Below are positions 33,611 through 38,622 of a DNA stretch of 38,622 nt, piece after piece (position 1 is the stretch's first letter; every line of letters begins with the position of its first letter). Position numbers and translations under genes: made by a program. Location: NCBI RefSeq assembly GCF_000282575.1, contig NZ_AKJA01000112.1, positions 1-38,622 of the forward strand. The letters are read 5' to 3'. Below the pieces are notes generated by a model. The model was not told where the DNA came from. It ran no database searches and saw only the letters and a program-made list of their open reading frames with translations. The stretch is from Herbaspirillum sp. YR522. GTDB taxonomy: Bacteria > Pseudomonadota > Gammaproteobacteria > Burkholderiales > Burkholderiaceae_D.

Positions 33611-34013
33611 GCCGAAATAAGCGTGCCAGGCATCCATCTCGCCGACAGCGAAACGGGGAAAAATAAATTGAATTGATTTGACGATTCGACGAACGGCCAT
33701 GCCGGTGCAGACCAGGCCCCCCTGATCCGGCGCTTGTCCGTTCCCGCACGATGACGCCAGGGCCATCGCCGAATGCGAGCATATCCTTGACGTATTTTTA
33801 CATGGAATGCCCGCCACCTTGCGTCGCAAAGGCATACGCACGCAAATAATCCCGCATGTGGCAATGAAGTGTTGGTTTGACGTCGCACATGGATCGGCGA
33901 TTCCTGCCTGGCAAGATCATCGCACCGGCCACGGCCGGGCTTGCGATGCTGTTACCATGTGGGGTTTAGCCAGCGCGCAGACAAGACGCGCCATCGCCAA
34001 CTGCATTCCAATC
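33611..34013. other. Intergenic region between divergent glycosyltransferase and MFS genes
   Basis: About 400 bases without a supported gene. An AT-rich stretch at about 33655-33685 may hold the leftward promoter, or part of the coding region if the glycosyltransferase starts at 33700. Open frames here lack family features. No terminator, repeat or RNA gene is visible. Confidence 0.35.
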
Positions 34014-35261
34014 ATGAGCCAGCCACAGCTTTCTTCTTCCGCCGCCCAGCCTGAACCGTCTGGCATGTCGCGCGCGGAAGTGCGCGCCAGCGCATCGCTC
34101 GCCGCCATCTTCGCCCTGCGCATGCTGGGCCTGTTCTTGATCCTGCCGGTGTTTGCGGTCTACGCCCACGGTTTGCCCGGTGGCGACAACGCCTTCCTGG
34201 TCGGGCTGGCCATGGGCATCTATGGCCTGGCGCAGTCGTTGGGGCAGATTCCGTTCGGGATGGCGTCCGACAAATACGGTCGCAAGCGCATCATCGTGAT
34301 CGGCCTGGCGCTGTTTGCCGTCGGTTCGTTCGCCGCCGCCGCCGCCGACAGCGTGGTATGGGTTGCGGTGGGCCGTGCGATCCAGGGCGCGGGTGCGATC
34401 TCGGCCGCCATTACCGCCTTCATCGCCGATTCGACCCGCGAGGAGCACCGGACCAAGGCCATGGCCATGGTGGGGGCCTCGATCGGGCTGACCTTCGCCG
34501 TGTCGCTGGTGGCGGCACCGGTATTGTTCAAGCACATCGGCATGGGCGGCATCTTCAGCCTGACCGGTGTGCTGTCGTTGCTGGCCATCGCCGCCGTCAT
34601 CTGGATGGTGCCTGCGGCGCCGATGGCGCGCGCACGTCGGGTGCCGTTGGGCGAGGTGTTGCGCCATGGCGAACTGATGCGACTGAATGCGGGCGTGTTC
34701 ACGCTGCACATGAGCCAGCTGGCGATGTTCGTGGTGTTGCCCGGCGCGCTGGTGCAGTATTCCGGCATTGCGGTCGATGAACACTGGAAGATCTACCTGC
34801 CGGTGGTACTGGCTTCGTTCGTGCTGATGTTGCCGCCGGTATTCGTGGCCGAGCGCCACGGCCGCATGAAACAGGTGTTCGTGGCCTCGATTGCGCTGCT
34901 GCTGCTGGTGCAGGTGGGCTTCTGGGCCGCGCTGTCCCATCCGGTGACGCACTGGTCGGTGCTGGTGGGCTTGCTGTTCCTGTTCTTCGTGGCCTTCAAC
35001 ATCCTGGAGGCATCGCAGCCTTCGCTGGTGTCGCGCATCGCCCCGCCCGAGGCCAAGGGAACGGCGCTGGGTGTCTACAACACGCTGCAGGCGCTGGGTC
35101 TGTTCTGCGGCGGTGCCCTGGGTGGCTGGCTCAAACAAAATGTGGGCACGTCGTCAGTGTTCGTTCTATCGGGATTAGTGACGCTGTCCTGGCTTATAAT
35201 CGCGGCTAACATGAAAAACCTGCCGCGGCGCGGCGCGCGCGCGGCAGGCGTAACGGCTTAA
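34014..35261 (+). CDS. MFS transporter (YajR-like)
   Basis: Twelve-helix major-facilitator transporter (415 residues), drug:proton antiporter type. The loop 2-3 signature FGMASDKYGRKR (MFS motif A) follows helix 2, and GRAIQGAGAISAAITAFIAD is the helix-4/5 drug-exporter element. It has no long C-terminal domain of the E. coli YajR type. I chose the ATG at 34014; the ribosome site is poor, and an in-frame ATG (MSRAEVRAS) follows 17 codons later. It ends 17 bases before ssb. The substrate is unknown. Confidence 0.88.
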   Translation: MSQPQLSSSAAQPEPSGMSRAEVRASASLAAIFALRMLGLFLILPVFAVYAHGLPGGDNAFLVGLAMGIYGLAQSLGQIPFGMASDKYGRKRIIVIGLALFAVGSFAAAAADSVVWVAVGRAIQGAGAISAAITAFIADSTREEHRTKAMAMVGASIGLTFAVSLVAAPVLFKHIGMGGIFSLTGVLSLLAIAAVIWMVPAAPMARARRVPLGEVLRHGELMRLNAGVFTLHMSQLAMFVVLPGALVQYSGIAVDEHWKIYLPVVLASFVLMLPPVFVAERHGRMKQVFVASIALLLLVQVGFWAALSHPVTHWSVLVGLLFLFFVAFNILEASQPSLVSRIAPPEAKGTALGVYNTLQALGLFCGGALGGWLKQNVGTSSVFVLSGLVTLSWLIIAANMKNLPRRGARAAGVTA

Positions 35262-35278
35262 CGTATTGAGGAGAAACA

Positions 35279-35812
35279 ATGGCATCGGTCAACAAAGTCA
35301 TCATCGTCGGCAACCTTGGGCGCGATCCGGAAACCCGCTACATGCCCAACGGCGAAGCGGTCACCAACATTGCCGTGGCCACGACCGAGAGCTGGAAAGA
35401 CAAGAACAGCGGTGAAAAGAAAGAGCTCACCGAATGGCACCGCATCACCTTCTATCGCAAGCTGGCCGAAATCGCCGGCCAGTACTTGAAGAAGGGGTCG
35501 CAGATCTACGTCGAAGGCCGCCTGCAGACCCGCAAGTGGACCGACAAGGACGGCGGCGAGCGCTACACCACCGAAATCATCGCCGACACCATGCAGATGC
35601 TGGGCAGCCGCCAGGGTGGCGGTGGCGGTGGTGGCTCGATGGATGATGGCGGCAGCTACGGTGGTGGTGGTGGCGGCTACGGCGGCGGTGCGCCGCGTCA
35701 GGCTGGCGGCGGTGCCGGTGGCGGAGGTGGTGCCAGTGCGCCACGCCAGCAGCCTGCGCGTCAGCCGGCGTCCAACAACTTCCAGGACATGGACGACGAC
35801 ATTCCATTCTGA
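35279..35812 (+). CDS. ssb: Single-stranded DNA-binding protein
   Basis: Essential ssDNA-binding protein (177 residues) of replication, repair and recombination, acting as a tetramer. The OB fold is about 1-108 ([58 protein letters not shown]). A glycine-rich linker of about 50 residues has several G-runs (from repeated GGT/GGC codons at about 35608-35745). The acidic tail DMDDDIPF is the partner-docking tip. GAGGAG lies before the ATG at 35279. A strong terminator follows. Confidence 0.97.
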   Translation: MASVNKVIIVGNLGRDPETRYMPNGEAVTNIAVATTESWKDKNSGEKKELTEWHRITFYRKLAEIAGQYLKKGSQIYVEGRLQTRKWTDKDGGERYTTEIIADTMQMLGSRQGGGGGGGSMDDGGSYGGGGGGYGGGAPRQAGGGAGGGGGASAPRQQPARQPASNNFQDMDDDIPF

Positions 35813-35846
35813 ACTGCGCGCGCAGCAACCAGCAAGTTCACCCCCC

Positions 35847-35871
35847 GAAACCCCGCCTGGCGGGGTTTTTT
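35847..35871 (+). terminator. Intrinsic terminator after ssb
   Basis: CCCCGC (35851-35856) and GCGGGG (35860-35865), with two flanking A-T pairs, form the stem over a CTG loop, followed by a run of six T. It lies 35 bases past the ssb stop. Confidence 0.88.
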
Positions 35872-36110
35872 CATGCTCGTCCGGTAGCCAGCCAACGGCG
35901 GCGTGGCAGGCATGCCGACAGCGCACGCAGCGCATGGCGGAGGGAAGTGCCACGCGGCTTGCCGCCGCGGCGATGGAAGGCATAGAGCCGCAATAGCACC
36001 AGCAGCGGCCTGGCGGAGCCGTGCCACAACGCCGCCACCGGCGCGCGGCCAGTCGACAGCATCGCCATGAAGGCGCAACCGGCGCCGAAGCCGATCATGA
36101 CGCTGTTCAC
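35871..36110 (-). CDS. Small hypothetical protein, coupled to the ORF before it
   Basis: Possible 79-residue protein. It starts with a GTG at 36110 that overlaps the stop of the preceding small ORF as GTGA, a coupling pattern that random frames rarely show. The first 18 residues (MNSVMIGFGAGCAFMAML) are mildly hydrophobic and a second hydrophobic patch is PLLVLLRLYAF; the rest is very Arg-rich. No family is recognised. Its stop lies at the edge of the ssb terminator. The high Arg content is also what a non-coding frame in GC-rich DNA gives, so confidence is limited. Confidence 0.35.
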   Translation of the reverse strand: MNSVMIGFGAGCAFMAMLSTGRAPVAALWHGSARPLLVLLRLYAFHRRGGKPRGTSLRHALRALSACLPRRRWLATGRA

Positions 36111-36256
36111 GCCAGCACCATGACGGTCACGCCCACGGCGCCACGATCATAGGCCGCATTGGCCAGCAGGTCAGGGGCGCCGACGGCGTCGTCGGCGATT
36201 TCGCAGCCGTCGGCGAAGACGTAACGGATGCGGCAGGCATGTGCTGTGGTTTTCAT
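36107..36256 (-). CDS. Small hypothetical protein (49 residues)
   Basis: Short ORF with a strong ribosome site (GGAGGA, 5 bases before the ATG at 36256) and a balanced composition: starts MKTTAHACRIRYVFADGCEIAD and ends GAVGVTVMVLA. Two Cys residues (8 and 18) are present. No family is recognised. Its stop overlaps the GTG of the next small ORF. The ribosome site and coupling make a real, if tiny, gene plausible. The 36257-36448 stretch upstream holds nothing I can name. Confidence 0.45.
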   Translation of the reverse strand: MKTTAHACRIRYVFADGCEIADDAVGAPDLLANAAYDRGAVGVTVMVLA

Positions 36257-36448
36257 CGATATCCTCCAGTTGCGCCCGCTGTCGATCAGGTGCACGACGG
36301 TGGCCGCCAACTGCGCGCGGCCATGGATGGGCCGGGGCAGGTAAGCAGTAGTCGGGCGGCCAGTCGGGCCATGTTCAAGCGACATTGCCTGATGCCCATG
36401 AGTACCGTCGCCGCGGTGGCGGTTCCCAATATCGGTCGGGCCAACGGG

Positions 36449-36895
36449 TTACTGCGATGCCTTGTCCAGCAAGCTTACGGTGGCGGCATCGGCGCGGCCG
36501 TCGAAGAACAGCGCCAGCGCGGCGCCGAATTCGGGTTGGGCCGGGTCGGCCATGGCGAACAGCGTCATCGAGGAGCGAAACTTGAGGTCGTCGGGTGAGC
36601 CGAAAATATCGTTTGCCGAACGCGTGGGATCGGCCTTGTGCGCGGCCATCGCCAGTTGCGTGCATTCGACCAGTCGCATGCCCAGCACCGGATGGCGCAG
36701 ATAGGCCTGCGCCTCGGCCATGGAGCGAATGGCGAAGCGCATGGCCATGTCGCTGTGGCCCAGTCCGGCCAGTTGCGGAAAGATGAACCACATCCAATGG
36801 CTGCGCTTGGCGCCGGCGCGCAGTTCGGCCACGACCTGGTCGAACACCGGCGCCTGCGCCTGCACGAACCGGTTCAGCGAGTACGGGTCTTGCAC
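36449..36895 (-). CDS. DUF1810 family protein
   Basis: Soluble protein of 148 residues. The family pattern is clear: (M)QDPYSLNRFVQAQ opening, AKRSHWMWFIFPQLAGLGHS, FAIRSMAEAQAYLRHPVLGMRL, and ANDIFGSPDDLKFRSSMTLFA. No molecular function has been established for this family that I can state with confidence. The start is a GTG at 36895, 5 bases after the stop of the lipoprotein gene; homologues begin at the same -DPY-L-RFV- point. It is probably the second gene of a two-gene operon with that lipoprotein. Confidence 0.85.
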   Translation of the reverse strand: MQDPYSLNRFVQAQAPVFDQVVAELRAGAKRSHWMWFIFPQLAGLGHSDMAMRFAIRSMAEAQAYLRHPVLGMRLVECTQLAMAAHKADPTRSANDIFGSPDDLKFRSSMTLFAMADPAQPEFGAALALFFDGRADAATVSLLDKASQ

Positions 36896-36900
36896 GGTGA

Positions 36901-37152
36901 TCAGGCGCTGGCCGGTTGTGCCGTCGCGGTTGGTGCAGGTGCGGGAGAGTGGGCCTGGGCGCCATCGGCGACCATGCTGCTTTCCTGCGCGACGGCCTGC
37001 ATGTCCTGTTCGCCGATTTCAGTGGGTTGGCCGGCGAGGGTCTCGCCGCGTCGACGGCGAATGATTTCGTCGGCGCGCCGCATGGCCGGCTTGGCACAGG
37101 CTGCGACTGCTACCGATGCCAACGCCAGCATGAACAGGGATGTTTTTTTCAT
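36901..37152 (-). CDS. Small predicted lipoprotein
   Basis: Protein of 83 residues with a lipoprotein signal: MKKTSLFMLALASVAVAAC, lipobox VAAC with the lipidated Cys at 19 and K as the second residue after it... the residue at +2 is Ala, so outer-membrane sorting is expected. The mature part is a basic patch (MRRADEIIRRRRGE) followed by an acidic and then a Pro/Ala/Thr-rich tail, probably unstructured. GGAG lies 6-7 bases before the ATG at 37152. No family is recognised. It ends 5 bases before the DUF1810 gene. Confidence 0.65.
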   Translation of the reverse strand: MKKTSLFMLALASVAVAACAKPAMRRADEIIRRRRGETLAGQPTEIGEQDMQAVAQESSMVADGAQAHSPAPAPTATAQPASA

Positions 37153-37257
37153 GGCCGCTCCAGTCGAGGTGAACAAGAAATCCATTATCACCATGGTGCA
37201 GGCGTTGCAATGTCGGACAAATGCGCAATGCACCGTCGGAAAGCGGGCCACAAATAG

Positions 37258-37288
37258 AAAAAGGGCCCATCTTGCGATGGACCCTTTT
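37258..37288 (-). terminator. Intrinsic terminator of the tRNA-Arg gene
   Basis: On the minus strand AAAAGGG-T-CCATC pairs with GATGG-G-CCCTTTT across a GCAA tetraloop (one T-G pair), followed by a short T-run. It starts 5 bases past the CCA end of the tRNA. Confidence 0.85.
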
Positions 37289-37293
37289 GCATT

Positions 37294-37370
37294 TGGTGCG
37301 GCTGGCAGGAATCGAACCCACGACCCCTTGGTTCGTAGCCAAGTACTCTATCCAGCTGAGCTACAGCCGC
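37294..37370 (-). tRNA. tRNA-Arg (anticodon ACG)
   Basis: A complete 77-nt cloverleaf with encoded CCA. Acceptor arms GCGGCTG/CAGCCGC, D arm GCTC...GAGT, anticodon stem CTTGG/CCAAG with loop CTACGAA (anticodon ACG, positions 34-36, normally edited to ICG by TadA and reading CGU/CGC/CGA), and a T loop TTCGAAT. The gene is single, on the same strand as the flanking genes, with its own promoter and terminator. Confidence 0.97.
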
Positions 37371-37380
37371 GAAGAGCAAG

Positions 37381-37410
37381 ATTATAGAGGCATATTATTG
37401 CGGCGTGCAA
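37381..37410 (-). promoter_or_regulatory. Sigma-70 promoter of tRNA-Arg
   Basis: On the minus strand TTGCAC (37410-37405), 18 bases, then a perfect TATAAT (37386-37381), 10 bases before the mature tRNA 5' end. The spacing fits a start point at or just before the tRNA. Confidence 0.7.
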
Positions 37411-37440
37411 GCCCTTTTGCGAAAAATATCGAGCGGTGTA

Positions 37441-38622
37441 TCAATACACGCTGCTGGTCTTGAACGGGTGGTACTGGAACAGCCAGGTTTCGGACAGCGC
37501 CTGGCCCTTGTCGCGCAGGAACAGGCGCAGCTCGACCGGTTCGTCGCCGTCCACGGTCAGGTCGAATTGCGCCCGCCAGTGGCCGGCCACGCCATTCGGT
37601 ACCGGCTCGGTGAAGACATAGGAAAAGCTCCCGCGTGAGCTCTCCAGCACCGCCTCGGGGCGGGTGCCGAATGGCAGCGCCTGCAACGGAGCACCCTTGA
37701 ATTCGACCATGAACTTGCGCACATTGGTCGGACGCGGCTGGCCTGGCTGGCCGCCATTGCCCAGTCGTGTCGCCACGCAGCGTGCCAGTGGCGAGGCAAA
37801 GGGCTGGTCGCCCTGCCAGTACAGCCGATAGCGCAGGCGGTATGCAGAGCCGGCGGTGGCGGGCGCCTTGGGCACCCACATGGCGACGATGTTGTCGTGG
37901 ATCTCGTCGTCGGTCTTGATCTCGATCAGTTGTACCTCGCCGTCGCCCCAGCCGTCGAGCGGCTCGACCCACAGGCTGGGGCGGCGCTCGTACATCACTC
38001 CGTCCTGGTAATGATCGAAATTGCGGTCGCGCTGGCACAGGCCGAAGCCGCGCAGGTTGCTGTCGGCGAAGGCCGAGGCCATGGTGCGCGGCGGATTGTT
38101 GAGCGGGCGCCAGACATGTTCGCCATTGCCGCGCCAGATCGCCAGGCCGTCGGAGTCGTGCACCTCCGGACGCCAGTCCACGCCGGTGCCCTTGACGGTC
38201 TCGGAGAACCAGTACATCGAGGTCGCCGGCGCCAGGCCCAGGCGCTTGACGTCGCGCCGCAGGAACAAGGACTTGTCGACTTCCATGGTCACGCCGCTGC
38301 CGCGTTGCATCGTGAATTTATAGGCGCCGGTCACGCTGGGGCCATCCAGCAGTGCATAGACGACAACCGTATCGCTGCCGGGCGCGGACGGCTCGAAGAA
38401 GAACTGGGTGAAGTCGGGAAACTCCTCGGCCTTGTCGGCCTGGGCCACATCGATGGCGATGCCGCGCGCCGACAACCCATATTGATACAGGTCGCCGATG
38501 GCGCGGAAATACGAGGCGCCCAGGAAAGCCACCCAGTCGTTGCTGCGCCAGTCCTTCTTCTGCTGGTCGGCCAGGCGGCTCTCCTGGAAACGGAAGCCGG
38601 CGAAGCCGCTACCGGCCGGAAG
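37441..38622 (-). CDS. OpgG/OpgD-family periplasmic glucan biosynthesis protein (5' partial)
   Basis: Periplasmic protein for osmoregulated periplasmic glucan synthesis or backbone modification. About 393 C-terminal residues are visible; the frame stays open to the right edge, so the signal peptide and start lie outside. Family elements: FLGASYFRAIG, LYQYGLSARGIAIDVA, EEFPDFTQFFFE, YALLDGPSVTGAYKF, RPEVHDSDGLAIWRGNGEHVWRPLNNP, GFGLCQRDRNFDHYQD and LSETWLFQYHPF. The Tat-signal region that separates OpgD from OpgG is not visible, so I give no symbol. The partner glucosyltransferase opgH is not in the window. tRNA-Arg lies 70 bases downstream. Confidence 0.92.
   Translation of the reverse strand, partial: LPAGSGFAGFRFQESRLADQQKKDWRSNDWVAFLGASYFRAIGDLYQYGLSARGIAIDVAQADKAEEFPDFTQFFFEPSAPGSDTVVVYALLDGPSVTGAYKFTMQRGSGVTMEVDKSLFLRRDVKRLGLAPATSMYWFSETVKGTGVDWRPEVHDSDGLAIWRGNGEHVWRPLNNPPRTMASAFADSNLRGFGLCQRDRNFDHYQDGVMYERRPSLWVEPLDGWGDGEVQLIEIKTDDEIHDNIVAMWVPKAPATAGSAYRLRYRLYWQGDQPFASPLARCVATRLGNGGQPGQPRPTNVRKFMVEFKGAPLQALPFGTRPEAVLESSRGSFSYVFTEPVPNGVAGHWRAQFDLTVDGDEPVELRLFLRDKGQALSETWLFQYHPFKTSSVY

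Noticed and set aside
35608-35745. GGT/GGC-rich repeats as a satellite or phase-variable tract
   Set aside because: They encode the glycine-rich linker of SSB; unit lengths vary and the frame is kept, so no slippage-type tract is evident.
37294-37370. tRNA-Arg as an attachment site of an integrated element
   Set aside because: No integrase, no repeated copy of the tRNA 3' end, and ordinary chromosomal genes on both sides within the window.
1-38622. CRISPR arrays, IS elements, prophage or defence islands
   Set aside because: No regularly spaced direct repeats, transposase, integrase, phage structural or restriction genes were recognised on either strand.

Overview
The window is a high-GC chromosomal segment of a Gram-negative bacterium, most likely a betaproteobacterium of the order Burkholderiales, and probably Oxalobacteraceae close to Herbaspirillum. 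This rests on the LPS-export/sigma-54 block kdsD-kdsC-lptC-lptA-lptB-rpoN-hpf, the uvrA / MFS / ssb neighbourhood, the grxD-ubiX pair, and protein sequences that look betaproteobacterial throughout. The assignment is by recognition, not by a database search. There is no phage, IS element, CRISPR array or integrase; this is chromosome with a few small accessory insertions and some gene decay.

Left part (1-7040): the 3' end of a TonB-dependent siderophore receptor; a decayed NudK-type Nudix hydrolase; a membrane acyltransferase (OafA/fucose-acetylase type); a bacterial hemerythrin; a GAF-PAS-PAS-GGDEF diguanylate cyclase with an intact inhibitory site; and a stand-alone receiver protein whose phospho-acceptor position appears to be Glu.

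Sulfur-looking module (6960-12937): a leftward operon encodes a Tat-exported NitT/TauT-type binding protein, a permease with extra N-terminal membrane helices, an ATPase, and a membrane-anchored c-type cytochrome with an unrecognised C-terminal region. The last junctions overlap (ATGGTAA and TTGGTAA). Divergent from it are an OsmC-type thiol peroxidase, a Gln-type cysteine/3-mercaptopropionate dioxygenase, and the in-frame wreck of a rhodanese. Together they suggest uptake and oxidation of an organosulfur compound, with the cytochrome as electron outlet. This is the best candidate here for an undescribed system.

Middle part (12957-18236): an Lrp-type regulator divergent from a full-length homodimeric 2-oxoacid (pyruvate-type) dehydrogenase E1, an arrangement like mdeR-mdeB, with a perfect palindrome between them. 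Then follow an intrinsic terminator, an SDR oxidoreductase, a bidirectional terminator, and grxD-ubiX on the other strand.

Core envelope block (18416-26298): kdsD, kdsC, lptC, lptA, lptB, rpoN and hpf, leftward with very tight junctions. They make Kdo, build the LPS transport bridge, and supply sigma-54 and the ribosome hibernation factor. A Kef-type antiporter diverges from kdsD; both divergent start codons sit 6 nt after a -10-like hexamer and may be leaderless.

Right part (26385-38622): a chemoreceptor, a PhyH-type dioxygenase, uvrA with an SOS-box-like element, an ArnT-like glycosyltransferase, an MFS transporter, and ssb with a strong terminator. After these come two tiny coupled ORFs, a DUF1810 protein, a small lipoprotein, tRNA-Arg(ACG) with its own promoter and terminator, and the 3' part of an OpgG/OpgD periplasmic glucan protein that runs off the right edge.
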